Source: Pseudomonadota bacterium
GTDB taxonomy: Bacteria; Pseudomonadota; Gammaproteobacteria; Burkholderiales; Burkholderiaceae_E
Assembly (NCBI GenBank): GCA_023389055.1
Contig: JAEWFA010000052.1
Location: 1 to 64,000, forward strand
Length of the DNA: 64,000 nucleotides
Direction: 5' to 3'
Shown here: positions 50,620 through 58,466 of the stretch, in pieces
Numbering within the stretch: position 1 is the first letter of the stretch
How the letters are laid out: the number at the start of each line of letters is the position of its first letter
The notes under the pieces: generated by a model
What the model was told of the DNA's origin: nothing
Database searches by the model: none
Seen by the model: the letters and a program-made list of their open reading frames with translations, nothing else
Made by a program: the position numbers and the translations under genes

Positions 50620-52497
50620 TCAGTGCAGCCGGCGATAGATCTCCTCCGCGAGCGTACGCGAAACGCCTTGCACCGTGGCGAGGTCATCGACGCTCGCCGC
50701 CATGATGCCACGCAGTCCTCCGAAGCGCGCGAGCAGCCGCTGGCGTCGGCGCGGTCCGATACCGTCGATCTCCTCCAGGCGCGACGTGTGCCGAGTCTTG
50801 TCGCGCCGCGCGCGCATCCCGGTGATGGCGAAACGATGCGCCTCGTCGCGAATCTGCGCGATCAGCATCAGCGCCGCCGAATGCGAGCCGGGCACGATCG
50901 GCGCGCGTCCGTCGGCGAAGACGAGCGTCTCCAGGCCCACCTTGCGCCCCTCGCCCTTCGCCACGCCGACGATCGTCGAGATGTCGAGTCCGAGGTCGGC
51001 GAACACCTGGCGCGCGATCTCCACCTGCCCGGCGCCGCCATCGACCAGCACGACGTCCGGCAATGGCGCTTCGGCGTAGCGTCGCTCGAGCACCTGGCGC
51101 AGCGCCGCGTAGTCGTCGCCGCCTTCGATGTCGCGGATGTTGAATCGCCGGTACTGCGAACGCTGCATCGCGTGGTGCTGGAAGACGACGCACGAGGCCT
51201 GCGTCGCCTCGCCCATCGTGTGGCTTACGTCGAAGCATTCGACGCGAAGCGCATCGAGGTCGCTGTCGTCCAGACCGAGCAGTTGCGCGAGCGCGCGCGT
51301 GCGCGCCTGCTGCGACCCCTCCTCGGCGAGCACGCGGGCGAGCGATACCTCGGCGTTCTGTCGCGCGAGATCGAGCCATTCGCGGCGTACGCCCTGCGGC
51401 TGGCGGATCCACTGCACGGCGTGCCCGGCCTGCTGTTGCAGCCACTCGAGCAGCGCGGCATCGGGAGCGACGCCGTCGACGACGAGCACCGGGGGCACCG
51501 GCACGCCGTCGTAGTGTTGCGCGACGAAGGCTTCGAGCACGTCGGCGGCCGACTCCGCATCGCCGGCTTCCGCCGCGTGCATCGGGAACACCGGCTTGTC
51601 GCCCAGGTGGCGCCCGCCGCGCACCATCGCGAGGTTCACGCAGATGCGTCCGCCGCGCATCGCCACCGCGATGATGTCGGCGTCGGCGTCGGGCATCGTT
51701 TCCATCGACTGGCGGCTGAGCACTTTCGACAGCGCCGCCATTCGGTCGCGCAGCACGGCGGCGGCCTCGAAGCGCAGCGCCGCGGCCTCGGCGTGCATGC
51801 GCTGCTCGAGCTCGGCGAGCACCTGCCCGTGCTCGCCCTGCAGGAAACGCACCGCCGCGTCGACGTCGCGCGCATAGGCTTCGCGGTCGATCTTTCCGAC
51901 GCAGGGCGCGCTGCAACGCCCGATCTGGTGCAGCAGGCACGGCCGCGTGCGGTTGGCGAAGACGCTGTCCTCGCAGGTGCGCAGGCGAAACACCTTCTGC
52001 AGCACCTGGATCGCCTCGCGCACCGCCTTCGCATTCGGGAACGGCCCGAAATAGCGGTTGTTCCTGTCGACGGCGCCGCGGTAGTAGACCAGGCGCGGGA
52101 ACTCGTGCCCGGTGATCTTCAGGTACGGATACGACTTGTCGTCGCGGAACAGGATGTTGTAGCGCGGCGCCGCCGTCTTGATCAGGTTGTTCTCGAGCAG
52201 CAGCGCCTCGGCCTCCGAGCGCGTCACCGTCGTCTCGATGCGCTCGATGCGCTCGATCATGTGCGCGATGCGCGGACTCGGCTGCCCCTTGTTGAAGTAC
52301 GACGAGACGCGCTTCTTCAGGTCGCGCGCCTTGCCGACGTAGAGCAGCGCGTCGTTCGCACCGATCATCCGGTACACGCCCGGCCGGTTGGGCAACTGCA
52401 GCAGGTACGCGCGCAGATCGAAAGCCGAGGCCTCGACCTGCGGGGTCGAAAGCTCCGCGTGCTGGGGATCGGCGGGAACGGGGTCCTCCTGTTGCAC
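50620..52497 (-). CDS. uvrC: excinuclease ABC subunit C
   Basis: 625 residues. The GIY-YIG endonuclease domain is at about 30-110 (GVYRMIG and LLYVGKARDLKKRV), the UvrB-binding UVR motif near 215-250, the RNase H-like second nuclease domain in the middle (CFDVSHTMGEATQASCVVF, DGGAGQVEIA), and two helix-hairpin-helix motifs at the C terminus (IDGIGPRRRQRLLARFGGL). It makes both incisions in nucleotide excision repair. No ATG precedes the conserved domain; GTG at 52497 is taken as start. Followed by pgsA. Confidence 0.93.
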   Translation of the reverse strand: MQQEDPVPADPQHAELSTPQVEASAFDLRAYLLQLPNRPGVYRMIGANDALLYVGKARDLKKRVSSYFNKGQPSPRIAHMIERIERIETTVTRSEAEALLLENNLIKTAAPRYNILFRDDKSYPYLKITGHEFPRLVYYRGAVDRNNRYFGPFPNAKAVREAIQVLQKVFRLRTCEDSVFANRTRPCLLHQIGRCSAPCVGKIDREAYARDVDAAVRFLQGEHGQVLAELEQRMHAEAAALRFEAAAVLRDRMAALSKVLSRQSMETMPDADADIIAVAMRGGRICVNLAMVRGGRHLGDKPVFPMHAAEAGDAESAADVLEAFVAQHYDGVPVPPVLVVDGVAPDAALLEWLQQQAGHAVQWIRQPQGVRREWLDLARQNAEVSLARVLAEEGSQQARTRALAQLLGLDDSDLDALRVECFDVSHTMGEATQASCVVFQHHAMQRSQYRRFNIRDIEGGDDYAALRQVLERRYAEAPLPDVVLVDGGAGQVEIARQVFADLGLDISTIVGVAKGEGRKVGLETLVFADGRAPIVPGSHSAALMLIAQIRDEAHRFAITGMRARRDKTRHTSRLEEIDGIGPRRRQRLLARFGGLRGIMAASVDDLATVQGVSRTLAEEIYRRLH

Positions 52498-52514
52498 GGC
52501 GCTCGGTGGGAATC

Positions 52515-53498
52515 TCAGGATCGGAACAGCGCCGCCAGCCGCTGCTGGAATGCGTCCGGCGGACTCCACCGCAGCCGCCCAAGCAGCTCGTCGGCCAGGT
52601 CGGGCCGGTTGCACACGAGCACCATGTCGCAGCCGGCCGAAAGCGCGGCTTCGGCGCGGGCGACGATGTCGCCGGCCACCGTGGCGCCTTCCATCGTCAG
52701 GTCGTCGCTGAAGATCAGCCCGCGAAAGCCGAGGCGTTCGCGCAGGATCGTGCGCAGCCAGCGCGGCGAAAAGCCCGCCGGTTGCAGGTCTACCGCGGGA
52801 TACACGACGTGCGCCGGCATCACCGACAGCAGCGTTTCGCCGAGCCACTCGTACGGGGCGGCGTCCTCGGCGAGCAATTCGTCGAGCGCGCGTTCGTCGA
52901 CCGGCAACGCCACGTGCGAATCGGCGTCGGCGAAACCGTGGCCGGGAAAGTGCTTGCCGCAGTTCGCCATGCCGGCGAGCAGCAGGCCGTGCGACAGGCT
53001 GCGCGCGAGCGCGGCGACGGCGGCGGCGTCCGAATGGAAGGCCCGGTCGCCGATCACCGCCGAGCGGCCCCAGTCGAGATCGAGCACCGGCGTGAAGCTG
53101 AGATCGACGCCGAGCGCTCGCAACTCGGCGCCGATCGTGCGCCCGATCTCGGTCGCCCGGCGGCACGCAGCCTGCGGATTCTCGTCCCACAACCTGCCGA
53201 GCTCGCGCATCGGCGGCAACTCGGTGAAGCCCTTTCGAAAGCGCTGCACGCGCCCGCCTTCGTGGTCGACGCAAACGAGCAGCGGCGGCGTGCGCAGTGC
53301 GTGAATCTCGGCGCACAGGCGCTCGAGTTGCGCCTTCGATTCGAAATTGCGCGCGAAGAGGATCACGCCGCCGACCAGCGGGTGCAGCAGCCGCCGGCGC
53401 TCCTGCTCGTCGAGCGCGCAGCCCGCGACGTCGACGACGACCGGCCCGCGTGCCAGGCTTGCCCGCTGCACCGGTCGAAGCTGCGACGTCGTACTCAT
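52515..53498 (-). CDS. nagZ: beta-N-acetylglucosaminidase of muropeptide recycling
   Basis: 327 residues, family GH3 in the cytoplasmic NagZ form. The hallmark KHFPGHGFADADSH carries the catalytic His/Asp dyad loop and FSDDLTMEGA the nucleophile Asp. It removes GlcNAc from anhydro-muropeptides. The ATG overlaps the acpS stop by 4 bp; uvrC follows after 17 bp. Confidence 0.95.
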   Translation of the reverse strand: MSTTSQLRPVQRASLARGPVVVDVAGCALDEQERRRLLHPLVGGVILFARNFESKAQLERLCAEIHALRTPPLLVCVDHEGGRVQRFRKGFTELPPMRELGRLWDENPQAACRRATEIGRTIGAELRALGVDLSFTPVLDLDWGRSAVIGDRAFHSDAAAVAALARSLSHGLLLAGMANCGKHFPGHGFADADSHVALPVDERALDELLAEDAAPYEWLGETLLSVMPAHVVYPAVDLQPAGFSPRWLRTILRERLGFRGLIFSDDLTMEGATVAGDIVARAEAALSAGCDMVLVCNRPDLADELLGRLRWSPPDAFQQRLAALFRS

Positions 53499-53905
53499 CG
53501 GTGTTCCCTGCGTTCGACGATCACGAAGGCGAGCGCGCTGTCGATCTCGTCGGACAGCGACACGTGCGCAACCAGTCCGTTGTCCTCGAGGTGGCGCCCG
53601 AGCGCCTTGCGCGCAATCGTCATCGGGCGGCCGCGCGCGTCGTTCAGTATCTGCAGCGAGTGCAGCGTCATCGGTGCATGCAGGCCGACGCCGAGCGCCT
53701 TGCCGAAAGCCTCCTTCGCAGCGAAACGCTTGGCCAGGTAGCGCGCGGCGTAGCCGCTGCCGTGTGCGCCCCTTGCGCGGCGCCGCCGATACTCGGCAAG
53801 CTCGTCGTCGCCGAGCACGCGGCGCGCGAAGCGCTCGCCCCAGCGCTCGAGCAACGCCTCGACGCGCTCCACCCGCACGATGTCCGTGCCCACGCCGTAA
53901 ATCAT
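53495..53905 (-). CDS. acpS: holo-[acyl-carrier-protein] synthase
   Basis: 136 residues. GTDIVRVERVE (metal-binding Asp8) at the start and RFAAKEAFGKALG in the middle are the family signatures. It attaches 4'-phosphopantetheine to ACP. Overlaps pdxJ and nagZ by 4 bp each. Confidence 0.95.
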   Translation of the reverse strand: MIYGVGTDIVRVERVEALLERWGERFARRVLGDDELAEYRRRRARGAHGSGYAARYLAKRFAAKEAFGKALGVGLHAPMTLHSLQILNDARGRPMTIARKALGRHLEDNGLVAHVSLSDEIDSALAFVIVERREHR

Positions 53906-54660
53906 CGCGAGAAGCCTCCGGCCGCTTCACGGATCAGCCGCTTCATCTCGCGCACCGCCTCGCGCATTCCGACGAAGAGCGCCCGCGAGACGATCGCGTG
54001 CCCGATATGCAGCTCGCGCACGCCGTCGAGCGCGGCGACGGGCTGTACGTTGAAGTAGTTCAACGCGTGCCCGGCGTTGAAGCGCATGCCATGCGCGCGG
54101 ATCGCCGCGCCCGCGCTGGCGATGCGCGCCAGTTCGGCGACCACCGGAGCGCCTTCGGCATCGCGCCCCTGCGAATGGAAGGCATGCGCATACGGGCCGG
54201 TGTGCACCTCGCAGACGCGCGCGCCGATCGACGCAGCCGCGTCGACCTGGCGCTGATCGGCGTCGATGAAGACGCTCGTGACGATTCCGCCCTCGCCGAG
54301 CGCGGCAACGAAGTCGCGCAGCCGGTCGGTCTGCGCGGCGATGTCCAGGCCTCCTTCGGTCGTGACCTCCTGGCGACCTTCGGGCACCAGCATCGCCATC
54401 TCGGGCCGCAGCTCCAGCGCGATGCGCAGCATCTCGTCGGTGGGCGCCATCTCGAGGTTCAGCTTGATGTGCGTGAGCTCGCGCAGGCGCCGCACGTCCT
54501 CGTCGTGCATGTGGCGACGATCCTCGCGCAGGTGCACGGTGATGCCGTCGGCGCCGCCCAGGTGCGCTTCGACCGCGGCCCACACGGGATCCGGCTCGTA
54601 GGTGCGCCGCGCCTGGCGCACGGTGGCCACGTGGTCGATGTTGACGCCGAGCTCGATCAT
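53902..54660 (-). CDS. pdxJ: pyridoxine 5'-phosphate synthase
   Basis: 252 residues. LGVNIDHVATVRQARRT at the N terminus, GADGITVHLREDRRHM and the phosphate loop HIGHAIVSRALFVG are diagnostic. It joins 1-deoxyxylulose 5-phosphate and amino-acetone phosphate in vitamin B6 synthesis. Between recO (19 bp) and acpS (4-bp overlap). Confidence 0.96.
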   Translation of the reverse strand: MIELGVNIDHVATVRQARRTYEPDPVWAAVEAHLGGADGITVHLREDRRHMHDEDVRRLRELTHIKLNLEMAPTDEMLRIALELRPEMAMLVPEGRQEVTTEGGLDIAAQTDRLRDFVAALGEGGIVTSVFIDADQRQVDAAASIGARVCEVHTGPYAHAFHSQGRDAEGAPVVAELARIASAGAAIRAHGMRFNAGHALNYFNVQPVAALDGVRELHIGHAIVSRALFVGMREAVREMKRLIREAAGGFSR

Positions 54661-54679
54661 GTCGAGGCAATCTCCGGGT

Positions 54680-55387
54680 TCACAGCTTGTGCAGGTCGAT
54701 CAGGATCTGCCGCGTGCTCAGCGGCGCACCGTCGAGGTGGTGCGAGAGGATCGCGCGCGTGAGGTATTTTGCCTGCTGTCGGCTCGCGACCGATCCGTGC
54801 CGCCCCTGGGCGAGCTCCTGCAGCACGAGCCCCGGCACGGAATCGGGCGAAGCCGCGTCGCGCACGACGAATCCTTCGCCCGGGCGCCAGCCATAGAAGC
54901 GCTGCGCATCGATCGGCTCGCGCGACGCGTCGAACTCCAGGTCCGGCGCATAGCCGATCTCGCGCAGCAACGTCCATTCGAAGCGGCGCAACGTCTCGTC
55001 GAGCGGAACCTGCGAACCGAGCTGCGCCAGCGCTTCGCCGTACGCGTCGAACAACTGCGGATGCGGGTCCTCGCGCGCAAGCAGCCGCATCAGCAGCTCG
55101 TTCAGGTAGAACGCGCAGAGCAACGCGTCGCCGCGCGGCGCATCGAGCCCCCCGCTCCACTCCGCGCCGGTGAGCGTGCGCAGCTCGCGGCGCCCGGTCC
55201 ACGAAACGCGCAACGGCTGGAACTGCAACAGCACCGCGCGCAGGCTCGAGCGCGGACGCTTCGCGCCCTTGGCCACGGCGGCGATGCGCCCGTGCTCGCG
55301 CGTGAACAGGTCGACGACGAGGCTCGTCTCGCTGTACGGCGTCGAATGCAGCAGCCACGCCGGTTCGTCGCGGCTACTCGTAGCCAT
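54680..55387 (-). CDS. recO: DNA repair protein RecO
   Basis: 235 residues. The N-terminal OB fold contains PYSETSLVVDLFTREHGRIAAVAKGAKRPRS, typical of RecO; the rest is helical and without the four zinc Cys found in some members. It loads RecA with RecR. Its start lies inside the last 14 bp of era. Confidence 0.93.
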   Translation of the reverse strand: MATSSRDEPAWLLHSTPYSETSLVVDLFTREHGRIAAVAKGAKRPRSSLRAVLLQFQPLRVSWTGRRELRTLTGAEWSGGLDAPRGDALLCAFYLNELLMRLLAREDPHPQLFDAYGEALAQLGSQVPLDETLRRFEWTLLREIGYAPDLEFDASREPIDAQRFYGWRPGEGFVVRDAASPDSVPGLVLQELAQGRHGSVASRQQAKYLTRAILSHHLDGAPLSTRQILIDLHKL

Positions 55388-56252
55388 AGCTTCGCAGGCT
55401 CTGCTCGCTGCCTGCCCAGCCCGACTTCACCTTGACGAAGAGTTCGAGGAAGACCTTCGTGCCGAACAGCCGCTCGAGGTCGAGCCGTGCTTCGGTGGCG
55501 ATGCGCTTGATGCGCTCGCCGCGCGCGCCGATCACGATCGGGCGCTGCGCCTCGCGCTCGACGACGATCGCCGCATGGATGCGTCGCAGCTGCGGCAACT
55601 CCTCGAAGCGCTCGATCTCCACCGTGCTCTCGTACGGCAGCTCGTCGCCGAGCTGGCGGAACAGCTTCTCGCGAATCGTCTCGGCGGCGAGGAAACGTTC
55701 GCTGCGATCGGTGAGCGCGTCGGCATCGTAGACCGGCGGCGCCTGCGGAAGGCGCTTCGCGCACGCGTCGATCAGCGCATCGACCTGCCGGCCGCTGCGC
55801 CCGCTGATCGGAACGATCTCGTCGAACTCGCGCGTCTGCCGCACCCGGTCGATCGCCGGCAGCAACTGCTCCTTGTCCTTCACCAGGTCGATCTTGTTCA
55901 TCGCGAGCAGCACCGGCCGCCCGCTCGGCAACGCCTTCGCGATGCGCGCATCGGTCGCGGTCCAGTGGCGGGCGTCGCAAACGAGCACGACGACGTCGGC
56001 GTCCTGCGCCACCTGCATCGACGTGCGGTTCAGCACCCGGTTCATCGTGCCGCCCGTGCGCGTCTGGTAGCCGGGGCTGTCGAGGAAGAGGAGTTGCGCA
56101 TCCGGCCGATGCACGACGCCGACGATCCGGTGGCGCGTCGTCTGCGGGCGATCGGAGGTGATCGACAGCTTCTGTCCGACCAGCCGGTTGAGCAGCGTCG
56201 ACTTGCCGACGTTCGGACGCCCGACCAGGGCGACGGTGCCGCAGCGGAACAT
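55374..56252 (-). CDS. era: GTPase Era
   Basis: 292 residues. G1 GRPNVGKS (11-18), G3 in FLDSPGYQ, G4 NKIDL, and a C-terminal KH domain with VIGARGERIKRIATEAR. It assists 16S rRNA maturation and 30S assembly. The G3 box is DSPG where most Era proteins have DTPG; Ser/Thr exchange here is mild. 14-bp overlap with recO, 26 bp after rnc. Confidence 0.95.
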   Translation of the reverse strand: MFRCGTVALVGRPNVGKSTLLNRLVGQKLSITSDRPQTTRHRIVGVVHRPDAQLLFLDSPGYQTRTGGTMNRVLNRTSMQVAQDADVVVLVCDARHWTATDARIAKALPSGRPVLLAMNKIDLVKDKEQLLPAIDRVRQTREFDEIVPISGRSGRQVDALIDACAKRLPQAPPVYDADALTDRSERFLAAETIREKLFRQLGDELPYESTVEIERFEELPQLRRIHAAIVVEREAQRPIVIGARGERIKRIATEARLDLERLFGTKVFLELFVKVKSGWAGSEQSLRSYGYE

Positions 56253-56278
56253 CGAAGCGGAACGCGCGGCGTGCGAAC

Positions 56279-57151
56279 TCAGGCGGCGTGGGCGGGATGC
56301 GCGCCGAGCGCGTCGCCCGCGGCCGTCTCCTGCGCTACCGGAGGATCGCCGGCCTCTTGCCTGGGCAGCTCGCCTTCCGTCGCGCCCGGATCCTCCCCCG
56401 CGTCGGGCGGTGCACCGGCGCCTGCCGCGCCGTTCGCACCCGCGCCGCGGCTCGCTCGGCCGCGCGAGCGCCGCGCCGACACCTTGGCCTGCGCGGCCTC
56501 CAGCGCCCCGCGCGCCGCCGCCTGTTCCGCGGCACGGCGGCTGGCACCGGTGCCGAGCACGTGGATCTGCAGCTTCGGAATCGCGCACTCGACCTCGAAC
56601 AGCTGGCTGTGCGCGGCGCCGTGCGTGGCGACCACCGAATACACCGGAAGAGGCAACTTCTTGCCCTGCAGGTGCTCCTGCAGCAGCGTCTTGGCGTCCT
56701 TGCCGAGCGTCTTCGGATCGACGGTCTTCAGGATCGGCTCGTAGAGCGCGACGATCATCGCCTGCGCGGCGTCGAATCCGGCGTCGAGGAACACCGCACC
56801 GACGACCGCCTCGACGGTGTCGCCGAGAATCGACGGACGCCGAAAGCCGCCGCTGCGCGCTTCGCCCTCGCCGAGCAGCAGGTGCGCGCTCAGCCCGAGG
56901 CGCTGCGCGATTTCGACGAGCGACTGCTGCTTGACGAGGTTCGCGCGCAATCGCGACAGGTCGCCCTCGTCGATTCGTGCGAAATGTCGATAGAGCATGG
57001 CCGCGACGACGCAGTTCAACACCGAGTCGCCGAGAAACTCCAGGCGCTCGTTGTTCGGCTGGCCGTAGCTGCGGTGCGTGAGCGCCTGCCGCAGCAGGGC
57101 ATCGTCGGAAAAACGATGCCCGAGTTGCTGCTGCAGGTCTTCGAGGCTCAT
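56279..57151 (-). CDS. rnc: ribonuclease III with long C-terminal extension
   Basis: 290 residues against about 225-250 in most bacteria. The nuclease domain has the signature NERLEFLGDSVL and catalytic acidic residues near GDTVEAVVGAVFLD; the dsRNA-binding domain spans about 155-222 (YSVVATHGAAHSQLFEVEC to AEQAAARGALE). The last ~65 residues are low-complexity Ala/Gly/Pro/Glu with a basic patch (SARRSRGRASRG) and look disordered. It processes rRNA precursors and dsRNA. Confidence 0.94.
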   Translation of the reverse strand: MSLEDLQQQLGHRFSDDALLRQALTHRSYGQPNNERLEFLGDSVLNCVVAAMLYRHFARIDEGDLSRLRANLVKQQSLVEIAQRLGLSAHLLLGEGEARSGGFRRPSILGDTVEAVVGAVFLDAGFDAAQAMIVALYEPILKTVDPKTLGKDAKTLLQEHLQGKKLPLPVYSVVATHGAAHSQLFEVECAIPKLQIHVLGTGASRRAAEQAAARGALEAAQAKVSARRSRGRASRGAGANGAAGAGAPPDAGEDPGATEGELPRQEAGDPPVAQETAAGDALGAHPAHAA

Positions 57152-57158
57152 GTCGGTT

Positions 57159-57545
57159 TCAGCGCACGCGGTTGGAACCCTGGTAGTCGATGACCAGCGA
57201 CGCGGGCCCGTACAGGGGAATGCGCTTCTCGTACTGGAACGAGACCGCCATCGTGCCGTCGGGCTGGCGCTCGACCAGCAGGTCCTTGCCCGCGATCGAG
57301 CGGATGTCGTCGACCGCCGCGAAGCGGTCGAACGCCACCTGCACGTCGCGCGGCGTAGTCGCGCCGGTGGTGCCGACCTTGTTCACGGCGCTGACGATCG
57401 CACGGTACTCGAGCGCCGAGGGCACGACTCGCAACGCCACCAGCGCGACGATTACGACGACGAAGGCGGCGAGCAGCAACCCGAGCAGCGAGAGGCCCGA
57501 TTGCCGGCGACGCAGCGCGGGCAGGAAAACACGTGTTCGATTCAT
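57159..57545 (-). CDS. DUF4845 membrane-anchored protein
   Basis: 128 residues. An N-terminal basic segment and one hydrophobic helix (RRRQSGLSLLGLLLAAFVVVIVALVALRVVPS) resemble a type IV pilin-like start, followed by a periplasmic domain of the DUF4845 family. This gene is nearly always found between lepB and rnc in Betaproteobacteria; function unknown. ATGA overlap with lepB; rnc follows after 7 bp. Confidence 0.85.
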   Translation of the reverse strand: MNRTRVFLPALRRRQSGLSLLGLLLAAFVVVIVALVALRVVPSALEYRAIVSAVNKVGTTGATTPRDVQVAFDRFAAVDDIRSIAGKDLLVERQPDGTMAVSFQYEKRIPLYGPASLVIDYQGSNRVR

Positions 57546-58438
57546 TGGAAGCGTCCGATGCGCCCGAGGTCGGTGAAGTTCATCCAGATGAAGAAAGCCT
57601 TGCCGACGATGTTCTCCTCGGGAACGAAGCCCCAGAAGCGGCTGTCGAGGCTGTTCTCGCGGTTGTCGCCCATCATGAAATAGTGGCCGGGCGGGACGGT
57701 ACACGTCACCGCCCCGGCCGAGTAACGGCAGTCTTCGAAGTGCGGAAAGCGAAACACAGGCTGAATGTCAGACGGTTTCTCCAATTCTGTCAATATCTTA
57801 TGGGTGACATCTCCGATTCTTTCTGAATACTGCGGATAGAGCGTCAGCTTGCGCGTGTCCTCGAACTCGCCGGCCGGCGTGAGCGGCGCCGGCTGCCCGT
57901 TGATCGTCAGCCGCTTGTCCTGGTAGCTCACGGTGTCGCCGGGCACGCCGATCACCCGCTTGATGTAATCGACGGACGGATCCTGCGGGAAGCGGAAGAC
58001 CATGACGTCGCCGCGTTGCGGCTCGCCGACGTCGATCACTTTCGTGTGGATGACGGGCAGGCGTACGCCGTAGGCGAACTTGTTCACCAGGATCAGATCG
58101 CCGACGACGAGCGTGGGCAGCATCGATTCCGACGGGATCTTGAACGGCTCGGCGACGAACGAGCGCAGCACGAAGACGACGAGGATCACCGGGAACAGCC
58201 CCGCGGTGTACTCGAGCCACAGCGGCTGGCGCGTGCGGTTCGCGCGCAATGCCTCGCGCTCGGCCTCGACCGCAGCCGTCCCGGCAGAGCGGCCCAGGGC
58301 CGGAGCGCCGACGCGATCGAACTCGGCAACGGCCGCATCGGCAGCGCGCAGGCGACGAGCACGGAACACGAGTCGGTCGGCCACCCAGGCAGCGAAGGTG
58401 ACGACGAGCAACAGGAAAAGAATCAGCGCGAAATTCAT
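57542..58438 (-). CDS. lepB: signal peptidase I
   Basis: 298 residues with two N-terminal membrane helices (about 2-22 and 78-95). The nucleophile is Ser105 (PSESMLPT) and the general base Lys160 (YIKRVIG); GDNRENSLDSRFWG is box E. It removes signal peptides on the periplasmic side. Codons for residues about 200-226 lie in an 80-bp patch (57761-57840) of about 41% GC with codons rare in this genome (AGA, ATA, ACA, TTG), unlike the rest of the gene. Confidence 0.95.
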   Translation of the reverse strand: MNFALILFLLLVVTFAAWVADRLVFRARRLRAADAAVAEFDRVGAPALGRSAGTAAVEAEREALRANRTRQPLWLEYTAGLFPVILVVFVLRSFVAEPFKIPSESMLPTLVVGDLILVNKFAYGVRLPVIHTKVIDVGEPQRGDVMVFRFPQDPSVDYIKRVIGVPGDTVSYQDKRLTINGQPAPLTPAGEFEDTRKLTLYPQYSERIGDVTHKILTELEKPSDIQPVFRFPHFEDCRYSAGAVTCTVPPGHYFMMGDNRENSLDSRFWGFVPEENIVGKAFFIWMNFTDLGRIGRFQ

Positions 58439-58466
58439 CGTTCTTCTAAATGGATACTGCGATTCA

